Shown: positions 1-6,999, numbered from the stretch's first letter. The stretch is DNA of 20,245 bases from Linnemannia hyalina (GCA_019671135.1 JAHRHY010000047.1:1-20245); one strand, 5' to 3'. The notes: generated by a model not told the origin, from the letters alone. Numbers and translations are program-made.

Positions 1-11
1 AGAAAGGAGAG

Positions 12-103
12 CTCCCGCAGTTTTAATTTATTTATAAGTTAAAACGTTATAAAATAAAGGGCAGGTGCTAACCCCTGCGGGAGTGAACCCCTTCAGGGTT
101 AGC
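12..103. repeat. Interlocked inverted repeats (pseudoknot topology), GC-rich
   Basis: CTCCCGCAG at 12-20 is complementary to CTGCGGGAG at 75-83. GCTAACCC at 67-74 is complementary to GGGTTAGC at 96-103. The two pairings interlock, because one arm of the second lies inside the first and the other lies outside. The GC content contrasts strongly with the AT-rich surroundings, as in fungal mitochondrial GC clusters. No ORF is seen in 1-367. No function can be assigned. Confidence 0.6.
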
Positions 104-207
104 TGATTTAAATAAAGATTTTTACTAAGGGGACCCCGAAAAATTCTTCGCAGTCACCCTTTTTAAAAAATTTACCCATAATACGGGTAGATATTATCTT
201 TATACCG

Positions 208-277
208 TAGTAATTTTACACTTAACTTGACTATATTGATTATAGATTTTAAATCTTTATCCAGACAAACTTGTCAT
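208..277. repeat. Dispersed repeat R, copy 1
   Basis: This stretch resembles 2996-3071. Both begin TAGTAATTTTACACTTAA and continue through TTGATTATAGATTT, an AAATCT segment and a GACAAACT block. A hairpin (GATTT/AAATC) sits in the middle. I tried to fold it as a tRNA-Leu (UAA) relic, but no T-arm or acceptor stem can be built, so I leave it as a repeat. Confidence 0.6.
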
Positions 278-367
278 TGATTAATCAATTCCTAAGTAAA
301 TAAAATAAGTAGGGCTAGCTAGAATATTTTGTATTTAAGAAAATATACTCCTAAACTGGTCTTATTA

Positions 368-440
368 CAGGACGAGGGAGACTTGAACTTCCAGTTTCTC
401 GGTTTGGAGTCGAGCGCTTTACCAATTAAACTATCATCCT
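368..440 (-). tRNA. trnW(cca): tRNA-Trp, anticodon CCA
   Basis: On the minus strand a full cloverleaf can be drawn. The acceptor is AGGATGA/TCGTCCT (one G-U) with discriminator G, and the D-stem is GTTT/AAGC with a GG-containing loop. The anticodon stem CTCGA/CCGAG has a mismatch next to the loop CTCCAAA, giving anticodon CCA. The T-stem GGAAG/CTCCC has one A-C mismatch around loop TTCAAGT. CCA reads UGG only, unlike the UCA anticodon of mitochondria that decode UGA as Trp. The gene lies in the unpaired left end of the window, downstream of the 190-aa ORF and transcribed in the same direction. Confidence 0.88.
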
Positions 441-511
441 TATTATAGATATATAAAATATCTTATACCTATCTAAACAGGGATATATGCCAGGTTCCTT
501 TATATTTAAAT

Positions 512-590
512 CCTGGCACGGCGAGTTTTTACTCACCGTGCCGGGCTTTTAGAATGTTTAGTCCTCCGGGCTAAACTCCGGCATCCGGGA
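512..590. repeat. GC-rich multi-hairpin cluster
   Basis: A long hairpin spans 512-545: GGCACGGCGAGT at 515-526 pairs with ACTCACCGTGCC at 531-542 with one C-A mismatch and a TTTT loop, extended by CCT/GGG. It is followed by GTTTAG/CTAAAC (556-561 with 571-576) and by TCCGG-CAT-CCGGGA (577-590). Consecutive GC hairpins like these resemble the double-hairpin elements of fungal mitochondria; mobility is inferred, not shown. Confidence 0.7.
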
Positions 591-630
591 AGGGCTGGAT
601 TCTAAAATATTTTGATTTATTTTAAACCTA

Positions 631-712
631 TTGATATATTCTTAAATATATTAATATTTTCTTAAATATATTGGTATATTCTTAAATATATCTACGTATA
701 TTCTTAATAATA
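631..712. repeat. Tandem repeat, 20-bp unit, about four copies
   Basis: Units begin at 631, 651 and 671 and share TATTCTTAAATATA with small changes at the front. A fourth, degenerate unit follows at 691. The array lies between the GC hairpins and element A4, and is absent from the right arm because that arm stops earlier. Confidence 0.75.
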
Positions 713-725
713 CATATATAATACA

Positions 726-788
726 AAGGGGGATTTTTAATCCCTTGGTTGATAACTACTCCGCTGCACTTTCCAGTACACCGACTAT
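726..788 (-). repeat. Element A, copy 4 (SSU rRNA 3'-end copy)
   Basis: These 63 nt are identical to 7983-8045, which is the genuine 3' end of the small-subunit rRNA. They comprise the helix-45 hairpin with GGAA loop, the following GGAGTAGTTATCAACC, and the GGGAT/ATCCC hairpin that ends in CCCCCTT. There is no rRNA body here. The element lies about 160 nt downstream of the 190-aa ORF on the same strand, so it may form the 3' end of that transcript. Confidence 0.85.
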
Positions 789-950
789 CGATCTCTTCTA
801 ATTTTTTAATTAAATTAGAATTCTTATTTTCCTGATTAAATTAGATTAAGTGGGGTGTTAAATAAAATTTTATTATATTTTTACTTTATTATTAAAATAA
901 AGCCCACCCCCATTCTTTACTATAGGTAGAATTAACCTAATCTATTTTTA

Positions 951-1523
951 CTAAAACCCACTTAATAATCTTAGACCTACTAAAAGTAAGATTGTTAGTA
1001 CGCTTACCAATATAGTTAAATAAAATACTATAAACCCATCAGAGTATGGTTTTACAAAATTTACTAACTTAAGCATATAACCTGAATAATAATTTTCCAA
1101 AGGAAGGTTCAATTTATATATTGACACGTATATACTTAAGAATAAGATACATAATAAAGATGTTAAGCTTCCGGATAATAAAAGTAGAGCTACCAAAGTT
1201 TCGAACGATAAACTAGTTGGGTCAAAGTTAATAATCCAATCTTTTAATTCCCCTAACTCTAAAGGAGAGTTAATGGTTTCAGTATTATTAGAAATAATTT
1301 TATTAGTTTCGATTTTAACTGTTTTATCAAATTCGGCTTTAGCTATTATTCTATCCATTTGACCGTTAACTTCAATTTTAGCTACCTCAATTCTTGAGGC
1401 TGCTTCTATTTTAGCAACTTCTATCGTTGTTTGTGATTCCTTATTACCAATAATAAGCCCAATTGCTCCTGTTGCAATAACTCCTCCAATAGGAGCTATA
1501 ATTTTTAATTTGTTGTTAGTCAT
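951..1523 (-). CDS. Hypothetical membrane protein, 190 aa (left copy)
   Basis: I do not recognise a characterised family. The protein opens with a hydrophobic, glycine-rich segment (about residues 8-26). It continues with a charged stretch holding an internal repeat (IEVAKIE at about 34-40 and 45-51), likely helical. It ends with two strong membrane segments (about 109-135 and 163-186) separated by a basic loop. This tail resembles in layout the C-terminus of the 412-aa ORF. The single Trp is TGG and the stop is TAG. The right-arm copy (19593-20165) is identical in length and sequence. Element A4 follows it. I associate such ORFs with accessory regions of Agaricomycete mtDNA, from memory only; a role in the inner membrane is a guess. 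Confidence 0.75.
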   Translation of the reverse strand: MTNNKLKIIAPIGGVIATGAIGLIIGNKESQTTIEVAKIEAASRIEVAKIEVNGQMDRIIAKAEFDKTVKIETNKIISNNTETINSPLELGELKDWIINFDPTSLSFETLVALLLLSGSLTSLLCILFLSIYVSIYKLNLPLENYYSGYMLKLVNFVKPYSDGFIVFYLTILVSVLTILLLVGLRLLSGF

Positions 1524-1913
1524 TGTATTGTGATTATAAAGAATTAAAATTTAATCCTCCCACAGGAAGACAGCAAGTTATTACTTAAAGAAAAAGACAT
1601 ATAATTATTTTAATATTTAAAATATTGTAAGACTTAAGCTTCTAAGAAGTTCAATAACTTAAGTTAAGAAGTTAATAAAATAACTTCTATCTACATATTA
1701 ATTAACATTATTAATTATTGTATATTTATGGATAATTGCTAGTTTAATATTCTGTTAAGGGCAAATTTTTCTTCTTTAATTACAGAATATAATAATTAAT
1801 ACCAACCTTGTAAGCTTAGCGGTCCCCCTAGTTGGGTGAAATGAACGATAGCACTTGTCGACTCCAGGCTATAAAATAAAGGCTCGCCTAGGGGCGACAA
1901 TGAATTTATATTC
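1524..1913. other. Intergenic region upstream of the 190-aa ORF
   Basis: No gene is seen in this 390-nt stretch. It holds a 9-bp inverted repeat, ATATTCTGT at 1747-1755 with ACAGAATAT at 1782-1790, and several overlapping ACTTAAG/GAAGTT palindromes around 1630-1680. It also holds a GC-rich patch around CTCGCCTAGGGGCGA near 1883-1897. It would form the leader of the ORF transcript if transcription starts upstream of the tRNA-like gene. Confidence 0.5.
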
Positions 1914-2016
1914 TGAGGACGATGGCACTCGAACCCACATTTTACAGATTAAGAATTCTAGGACCGGTCCCCGCGGGCGGCGCCCAGGGTTATTCTACCA
2001 ATTGAATTAGATCCTC
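1914..2016 (-). tRNA. tRNA-like gene, probably Lys (CTT), interrupted by a GC cluster
   Basis: Read on the minus strand, GAGGATC and CGTCCTC-A form an acceptor with one C-C mismatch, and ATTC/GAAT closes a D-arm with the TTGG loop. The 3' part, TTCTTAATCTG followed by GTGGGTTCGAGTGCC, looks like the anticodon loop (CTT) and T-arm of a lysine tRNA. Between them, where the 5' strand of the anticodon stem should be, lies a GC-rich palindromic cluster. The stem partner of TCTG is therefore missing. It may be a pseudogene unless the insert is removed or the stem is rebuilt. The T-stem also has one G-G mismatch. Confidence 0.5.
1954..1994. mobile_element. GC cluster, copy 1 (41 nt, within the tRNA-like gene)
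   Basis: The cluster runs from AATTCTAGG to GGGTTATT and contains the palindromes GGACCGGTCC and CCCGCGGG. It aligns end to end with 10826-10865 (reverse complement at 10245-10284): same ends, same CCGG-centred palindrome, similar GC tail. Two related clusters at unrelated sites, in a background with almost no GC runs, indicate a mobile GC cluster family. Confidence 0.75.
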
Positions 2017-2042
2017 CTAATATAACCAAATTCAAATTAAAA

Positions 2043-2119
2043 AGAAGGGGGATTTTTTAAATGGCCCCATTTTTTTTGTATTTTTCATACCTGCCATCCC
2101 CCTCGGTTCGCGGGGGGGG
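2043..2119 (-). repeat. Element B, copy 1
   Basis: On the minus strand this has a GC hairpin (CCCCCC, loop CGCGAACCG, GGGGG), then ATGGCAGGTAT, an AT spacer, GGGGCCATTT and the tail TTAAAAAATCCCCCTT. ATGGC can pair with GCCAT across the spacer. It lies about 70 nt after the stop of the 248-aa ORF. Copies 2 and 3 keep the layout while changing the first stem, so structure rather than sequence seems conserved. Confidence 0.75.
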
Positions 2120-2191
2120 TTTTATATTTCTAAATAATAACTTTATAATAACTTTATTATTACATTAGAAAATAAAAAATTAGCTAATTTT

Positions 2192-2938
2192 TTATTTTTT
2201 AAAGTTATTTTTCAATTCCTCAAGCAATACTTCTTTTTTAATAAACATTATATTTTCCTGATTTTTGAATTCTTCTCGTATAGTTGTTATATCTTGATCA
2301 CTAAATAATTTACTATCTTCAAGAGATTTTAGTATTGAACTATCTTCATATAATTGTTTATATTTAGAATCTATTCCTTTAATATCTTTGAGTAGATTTT
2401 TACGCTCTTTATATATTTTTTGCTCTTCAGAGTCTGGAAGAATAACTTCAGCTATAAAAGGTAAAAATATAGGCTCTTTTCCTTTATGTTCAAGGATAGT
2501 ATCAAAACCAGCCATTACTCCTAATGCTACACCTAAAGGGACTGCTGAATCACAGGCCCCTTTTACACAAAAAATTAATTTACTTGCAAGGGTAGCAAAC
2601 TTATCTAAAGGTGAATTTCTTATTTCGAGGTCTTTAGATTTCATAATTTTATAGATATGTTTTAATCTATAATAACTAATGTATAATACATAAAAAGTAT
2701 AAAATATACTTATTAGTACTACTAGATATAATACAAAAGAGTTAAAATAATTTACTCTTTTAGTTAATATTAATAAAATACTAATACCTCCTAATACTCT
2801 AAATATTCTTATTAAAGGATGTAATTGTAATGTTAATAAATGTTGAGGTAAAGTAGGAGTGTTCCATCCTTTACTAATTCCTGTTAGTAATCTTTTAAAA
2901 AAATTTTTGTTCATATTATAATTTATAATAAATCCCAT
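2192..2938 (-). CDS. Hypothetical membrane protein, 248 aa (left, intact copy)
   Basis: No characterised function is recognised. Two hydrophobic helices lie at about residues 42-58 and 66-90. A third hydrophobic, alanine/glycine-rich stretch (about 118-145, containing KGACDSA and GVALGVMAG) follows the conserved-looking RNSPLDKFATLASKL. The C-terminal 80 residues are highly charged and probably helical. Met9 (MNKNFFKRLL) is a plausible alternative start; I recall related fungal mitochondrial ORFs beginning there, but cannot verify this. TACCCTT lies 13 nt or more before the first ATG. Element B1 follows the stop. The right-arm copy is broken by many indels, so this arm holds the readable version. 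Confidence 0.75.
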   Translation of the reverse strand: MGFIINYNMNKNFFKRLLTGISKGWNTPTLPQHLLTLQLHPLIRIFRVLGGISILLILTKRVNYFNSFVLYLVVLISIFYTFYVLYISYYRLKHIYKIMKSKDLEIRNSPLDKFATLASKLIFCVKGACDSAVPLGVALGVMAGFDTILEHKGKEPIFLPFIAEVILPDSEEQKIYKERKNLLKDIKGIDSKYKQLYEDSSILKSLEDSKLFSDQDITTIREEFKNQENIMFIKKEVLLEELKNNFKK

Positions 2939-2995
2939 AATTTTAGCCTACTTAAGGGTAAGCTAAATTAAATAATGAAATCAATCATTATTTCA

Positions 2996-3071
2996 TAGTA
3001 ATTTTACACTTAAATCCATTGATTATAGATTTAAAAATCTATACCTGGACAAACTCGCCATTGGTAAATCA
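2996..3071. repeat. Dispersed repeat R, copy 2
   Basis: This is the partner of 208-277, with the same TAGTAATTTTACACTTAA start and the same TTGATTATAGATTT and GACAAACT blocks. Here the central hairpin is longer (about TATAGATTT/AAATCTATA). It lies just upstream of the 248-aa ORF. Its mirror image in the right arm is 18040-18115. Confidence 0.6.
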
Positions 3072-3164
3072 GCCTCTATAAGTTAAATAGGGTAGGATTG
3101 CCACAGAACTAACTTTATTAAAATATTTTTTATTAATTAAATAATAATTAGCTCAACACTCGTC

Positions 3165-3245
3165 AGGTTTTTAGAGAAGAATTGAACTTCCCTTTGGATA
3201 AGTATTTATTTTCAATAAACTTAATTATACTTATTTATCCAAACC
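3165..3245 (-). tRNA. tRNA-Phe-like hairpin structure (GAA), degenerate or atypical
   Basis: On the minus strand, GTTTA-TTGAAAA-TAAAT forms a good anticodon arm with anticodon GAA. AGGGAAG-TTCAATT-CTTCTCT forms an extended T-arm, and GGTTT/AAACC can close an acceptor. There is no normal D-arm with GG. Instead TTTGGATAA pairs with TTATCCAAA around the anticodon arm. It may be a rearranged tRNA-Phe relic or an unrelated structured RNA. Confidence 0.35.
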
Positions 3246-3374
3246 TCTTTTTATAAATAAAAAAGTCTAATTTATAAACCTTCTAATAAATAGTTTTTAA
3301 AATAAAAGGAAAGGGGGGGAATTTACCTAAATATTTTATTAGTCCTTTAAAGTCCCTTGACTTATTAATGGATT

Positions 3375-3430
3375 AAGGGGGATTTTTAATCCCTTGGTTG
3401 ATAACTACTCCGCTGCACTTTCCAGTACAC
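3375..3430 (-). repeat. Element A, copy 3
   Basis: These 56 nt are identical to the inner part of the SSU 3' end, from helix 45 (GTGTACTGGAAAGTGC) through the CCAAGGG motif to CCCCCTT. The match stops just before the CGACTAT part, unlike copies 1 and 4. It lies directly downstream of element B2, so the two types stand in tandem after the 412-aa ORF. Confidence 0.85.
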
Positions 3431-3440
3431 TTTTTTTAAA

Positions 3441-3507
3441 AGAAGGGGGATTTTTAAATGGCTCCTTAAATTTATATTTAATACTGCCATCCTCGTTTAT
3501 AAAGGTT
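3441..3507 (-). repeat. Element B, copy 2
   Basis: On the minus strand the order is CCTTTATAAACGAGG hairpin, ATGGCAGTAT, AT spacer, GGAGCCATTT, then TTAAAAATCCCCCTTCT. It starts about 130 nt after the stop of the 412-aa ORF. Its first stem (CCTT/GAGG) is weaker than those of B1 and B3. Confidence 0.75.
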
Positions 3508-3634
3508 TAATAAACAATTAAGTTTAAACAATTGTATTTACTATGAGGACTCTCCCTTTAAAAAGGGGGAGAGTTTAAGTTTTTACTATGTTATTATTTT
3601 AGTTGATAAACTAAATAACAATAAACTATAATTT

Positions 3635-4873
3635 CTAATAAGGGGATTGTATGCAATACATATCATAAGTATCTATTAAAACATATGAAATTGCTAAACA
3701 TAATACAATTCCGAAAAATAAAATAGCTATCCAAACCCAAGTTAATATATTTAGATACTTTCTATTTAAATTAATATACATTAGGATATATTTATTTTTA
3801 AAATAGTTATTAAGATTATTACCATATTTGGAGAGAATATTTATTATAGTTAATGCTATTAAACTATATAGCATTAAACTTAAAGTAAAGAATAAAACTC
3901 CTTCAAGTTTTAAATAAGGATTATTATTGAAAATAGTAATTAAATCACCATTTTCTAAAACAGAATTTATATTATAACTATCTGTAATTGTATAATAATC
4001 ATTGTCAGTTACATTTAAATTTTCAGTAATAACATCTGAACTAGTATTACTATTACGTTTTTTTAAATCACTTAAAGTTAATGTATCATTTTCAAGTTTA
4101 ACTTTAATAGAATAATCATCATATTTAAGTGTACTATCTATAGAAATATCTTTAGATATTGGTATATTTTTACTTAGGATAGAACCTTTATCTCTACTTG
4201 GATCAGTATTACTTGAAGTATTTCCATATTTATATATTAACTCCATACCATCTATAGCTGCTTTATAAGCAGTAGCCATACCTGCTATAGTAATTAAAGC
4301 TGGAGCTCTACTACTTGGAGGCAATGCTTTAATGATTTTAGCACCACCTAAAGCAGCACTACCAATACCAAGTCCAACACCAACATATTTAAAAGCATTA
4401 TCTAAATTAATAATAATGTTAGAAGGTGGTACAGAGACTGTAGCATTATTATCTACCACTAAACCACTCTCTGGAAAAGAAGGAATTAAAGCATTGCTAC
4501 TAATAACATTATTATCTCTTATAATATCACTTCCATCACCAGACAAAATATTATCAGTTTGATCAAATTTACGTTTTTTAAAAATTATATTACTATCAGA
4601 TTCAGGTGAAGAAACATTATCATTAATATCTTCCATACAATAAACAATATTATTAGAAAAATATAATGAAAAAATATTATAAAACATAAAAATAATTAAA
4701 GTTAAAATAAATTTATTATTAAAGAAAACTAAAAAATTATAATAAAATTTAGCATTAAAAACAGTATAATTGGGTAAAAACCCATAAAAATCAGCACGAG
4801 ATGGGATTAACCCATTAAAACCAGCGAAAAAGGCTTTGTTAGAGCCAAATAAATTTAAAAAGTTGTATTTCAT
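3635..4873 (-). CDS. Hypothetical membrane protein, 412 aa (left copy)
   Basis: The function is unknown. Residues 1-50 are rich in Phe, Asn and Gly, and a membrane helix follows at about 53-73. An acidic, Ser/Asn-rich linker with a KKRK patch (99-102) leads to a glycine/alanine-rich hydrophobic segment (about 163-205). A polar region of about 110 residues precedes two C-terminal membrane helices (about 325-347 and 376-399) joined by a basic loop, the same layout as the 190-aa ORF. Both Trp codons are TGG. TTACCTGG lies 16 nt before the ATG. Elements B2 and A3 follow the stop (TAG). The right-arm copy is identical. I associate such ORFs with Agaricomycete mtDNA or plasmid-derived regions, from memory. 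Confidence 0.78.
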   Translation of the reverse strand: MKYNFLNLFGSNKAFFAGFNGLIPSRADFYGFLPNYTVFNAKFYYNFLVFFNNKFILTLIIFMFYNIFSLYFSNNIVYCMEDINDNVSSPESDSNIIFKKRKFDQTDNILSGDGSDIIRDNNVISSNALIPSFPESGLVVDNNATVSVPPSNIIINLDNAFKYVGVGLGIGSAALGGAKIIKALPPSSRAPALITIAGMATAYKAAIDGMELIYKYGNTSSNTDPSRDKGSILSKNIPISKDISIDSTLKYDDYSIKVKLENDTLTLSDLKKRNSNTSSDVITENLNVTDNDYYTITDSYNINSVLENGDLITIFNNNPYLKLEGVLFFTLSLMLYSLIALTIINILSKYGNNLNNYFKNKYILMYINLNRKYLNILTWVWIAILFFGIVLCLAISYVLIDTYDMYCIQSPY

Positions 4874-5851
4874 TGTGTATTTTATACATCCAGGTAAGAG
4901 TATTCAGATTAATTAGGTTGTATAGTGTACAAACTCCTGAGAGGTGAGGGACTATAACGGTCTACTAGACCGTTAGTAGAGTTAAATCTCTAGACCCAAT
5001 AAAAAGAAGGAACTCAAATGTTAAACCCTAGGCAATTTTAACTGTTTAACATACAGTTATAACGGTTCTGGTTAAGATCTTGCTTAAATAAATAAACTGT
5101 AGACTTCCATCTTTATTATTTTATCCTTATAAATAAAACTGTGTGTAGTATTTCCCGGGTTAAGCTACTCTTGAGAAGACGTATCCCATTTATCAACTTT
5201 AAATAATTAATTGATTAAACTTAGGATTTTCAAACAATTAAAAAGGATCTGCACCATGGGGTAACTAACCAATCAAGCACTTGTTTTCCATTTCAGGCAT
5301 TTCTCTGCAGAGCTTCCACAGCAGAATGTATAAATTACTTATTAATTAAGGGAACTAAATAAAGAAAACGATCATCTAACTAGATATCGGCTATCCGTTC
5401 ATTGGTTTGATCTTCAAGCACAGTGAATTGCACACCTCGTCCGTTTTTATATACGAGCAATTTTTTATGTAGATAAAATAACTTTCAACCACAAATCCTA
5501 GATAAAGGGTACGTCTATCATAAGATTATTTCGTTTCAGTCACCTTACAATAACCTATCTTATAGACTGCCTATAAAGTATTATTTATACTTCTTAAAAC
5601 AAAAATCATTTTTATATAAAAAGTACTTTTCACATATATAAGATACTACCTACTTAAATATAAAATGCCCCGTCCACCCACCCTATTTGTTTTTTTTTTT
5701 TTTTTTTTTTGAAAGAATCGAACAATCGATAAAAATCAATTATTTCTACCCCAAAATAATTTTACATATCAATACTGTTATATATATATATTTTATAATC
5801 CGGCAATAATAAGGGCATGGACGAGAATTTCGATTTTACAATTATGAGAAT
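4874..5851 (-). ncRNA. Gene-free ~1 kb with hairpins; possible structured RNA or long leader
   Basis: No credible ORF is present, yet the sequence is less AT-biased than other intergenic DNA here and the arms agree closely, so it may be functional. It contains a perfect 17-nt hairpin (ACGGTCTAGTAGACCGT, about 4957-4973), CTCTGCAGAG near 5303-5312, ATCTAGTTAGAT-type stems, and a 21-nt T run. I compared it by eye with RNase P RNA, LSU rRNA, 5S rRNA and group I intron cores and found no convincing match. It lies between the LAGLIDADG gene and the 412-aa ORF and could be the leader of the latter. Confidence 0.35.
5690..5710. repeat. Poly-T tract (21 nt)
   Basis: This is a 21-nt T run. The matching run in the right arm (15401-15423) is 23 A, so its length is unstable or poorly determined. 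Confidence 0.85.
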
Positions 5852-5916
5852 AGAAGGGGGATTTTTAAATGGCTCCATTATATTATCATACCTGCCATCC
5901 TCATTTTACAGAGGTT
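5852..5916 (-). repeat. Element B, copy 3
   Basis: On the minus strand this is CCTC-(TGTAAAAT)-GAGG hairpin, ATGGCAGGTAT, AT spacer, GGAGCCATTT and TTAAAAATCCCCCTTCT. It starts 70 nt after the LAGLIDADG stop codon. With B1 and B2 it shows a stem that stays largely paired although its bases change. Confidence 0.78.
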
Positions 5917-5985
5917 TATATTAATAGAATAATAAAGCAGTATACTAACTCTTTATTGTAAAAATATTTTACGCTATAAACTACA

Positions 5986-6894
5986 TTAGTTTTTTCTATT
6001 ATTATTCATTCTAGCTTTGATAGCTATTATTCTTAGTATACCCTCAGGTGTTAAATGAATAGATTTATTCATTAAATCAGCTACTTCACAAAAATCTATA
6101 AAATCTAAAGATTTTATACTTTTTAAATTGAATTCCTTGAAAAAAGGTATTACCTTAGTATAGATGTCATTAAATTTTGACACATTTAAATCTATCACAT
6201 GAGCTTGACTCCCAGAATATGCCTTTCTTTGTATTGTACCACAATTAAGATATTGAATTATTAAATTAAATAAATTTAAGTCTCGATCATGTTGAGCTAA
6301 TCTAAACATTAATTTAATACTGTGACCTAATTTACTATTAGTTTTAGCTATATTGATAAAAAAGGAACCATCACCATCAGCAAATCCTGCAATCCAATTA
6401 GGGTCAGGAATTTCTAAAGTATTTATTTCAGGTCTTAAATGAGGTTTAACCGGAAAAATTGAAGAAAGTTTTTCAGATAGTCCTAAATTCATAGAAGCTT
6501 TAATTGCAACTATTTTTAATAATCCTTCATTAGTTAAATGTTCTTTCTCTTTCATTAAAGAGGCAATTTCTTTAAATAATAAAAAATCAGCTTTTTTTTG
6601 TGATAATAAAGGATATTTATCAAAATGAGGAATAATTATATTATAGAGATCATCGAAATTTCGTACAACAAATTTTACCAAAGAATTATTTTTTGAAGCA
6701 GTTAGTGTACCGACTCCTTTAAAATATGATTGAATATCTGATAAAAGTTCAATATCTCGAGAATGAAGATCAATCTCAAAACGAAGAGATACTTGATATT
6801 TATCGTTACTTCTTGGGCTAATTGTTACATTAAAACAACCTTCTGCATCAGTAAATCCTGTAATATAATAAGGGTTTAATTTATTATTGTTCAT
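5986..6894 (-). CDS. LAGLIDADG homing endonuclease, 302 aa (left, intact copy)
   Basis: This is a single-chain, two-motif LAGLIDADG endonuclease, which makes a double-strand break at a long target site. Motif 1 is ITGFTDAEG at residues 11-19 (catalytic acid Glu18). Motif 2 is IAGFADGDG at 168-176 (Asp175). Each half ends in a similar segment (LTNEGLLKIVAIKASMN at 120-136; LTPEGILRIIAIKARMN at 281-297), as expected for a duplicated fold. About 300 residues is the usual size. It is free-standing: no intron core is evident, and it sits between elements A2 and B3. CCCTTGG lies 10 nt before the ATG. The right-arm copy carries one extra A in a homopolymer and is frameshifted. Confidence 0.93.
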   Translation of the reverse strand: MNNNKLNPYYITGFTDAEGCFNVTISPRSNDKYQVSLRFEIDLHSRDIELLSDIQSYFKGVGTLTASKNNSLVKFVVRNFDDLYNIIIPHFDKYPLLSQKKADFLLFKEIASLMKEKEHLTNEGLLKIVAIKASMNLGLSEKLSSIFPVKPHLRPEINTLEIPDPNWIAGFADGDGSFFINIAKTNSKLGHSIKLMFRLAQHDRDLNLFNLIIQYLNCGTIQRKAYSGSQAHVIDLNVSKFNDIYTKVIPFFKEFNLKSIKSLDFIDFCEVADLMNKSIHLTPEGILRIIAIKARMNNNRKN

Positions 6895-6904
6895 GATACT
6901 ATTT

Positions 6905-6913
6905 CCAAGGGTA
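6905..6913 (-). promoter_or_regulatory. TACCCTTGG leader motif, SD-like
   Basis: TACCCTTGG ends exactly 10 nt before the LAGLIDADG start codon. CCCTTGG is complementary to CCAAGGG just 3' of helix 45 of the SSU rRNA. The GIY-YIG ORF has the same motif at the same spacing. Function is inferred. Confidence 0.4.
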
Positions 6914-6943
6914 AATTCTTACTAATAGCCCCCCTATAATACG

Positions 6944-6999
6944 AAGGGGGATTTTTAATCCCTTGGTTGATAACTACTCCACGGCACCTTCCGATACGT
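6944..6999 (-). repeat. Element A, copy 2 (diverged helix 45)
   Basis: The tail from GGAGTAGTTATCAACC to CCCCCTT is the same as in the other copies, but the helix-45 part reads GTATC-GGAA-GGTGC. The pair closing the GGAA loop changes from T-A to C-G and the next from C-G to T-G, so pairing is kept. It lies after the GIY-YIG ORF and before the LAGLIDADG ORF. Confidence 0.8.

Noticed and set aside
208..277. tRNA-Leu (UAA) in repeat R
   Set aside because: A TTTAAAA loop exists, but no T-arm or acceptor stem can be paired in either copy.
631..712. CRISPR array
   Set aside because: The 20-bp units are adjacent with no spacers and the context is mitochondrial; a simple AT tandem repeat.
1..870. 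Overlap of contig ends showing a circular molecule
   Set aside because: The right end is the reverse complement of the sequence starting at 871. I saw no direct repeat of one end at the other.
2388..2654. 88-codon ORF antisense to the 248-aa ORF (remnant 18508-18696)
   Set aside because: Antisense shadow. The mirrored arm does not keep it.
4332..4562. 76-codon ORF antisense to the 412-aa ORF (mirror 16551-16781)
   Set aside because: Shadow of the coding strand, with no support of its own.
4874..5851. RNase P RNA, 5S rRNA, LSU rRNA piece or group I intron core
   Set aside because: I looked for the conserved core motifs and found only weak, isolated resemblances.
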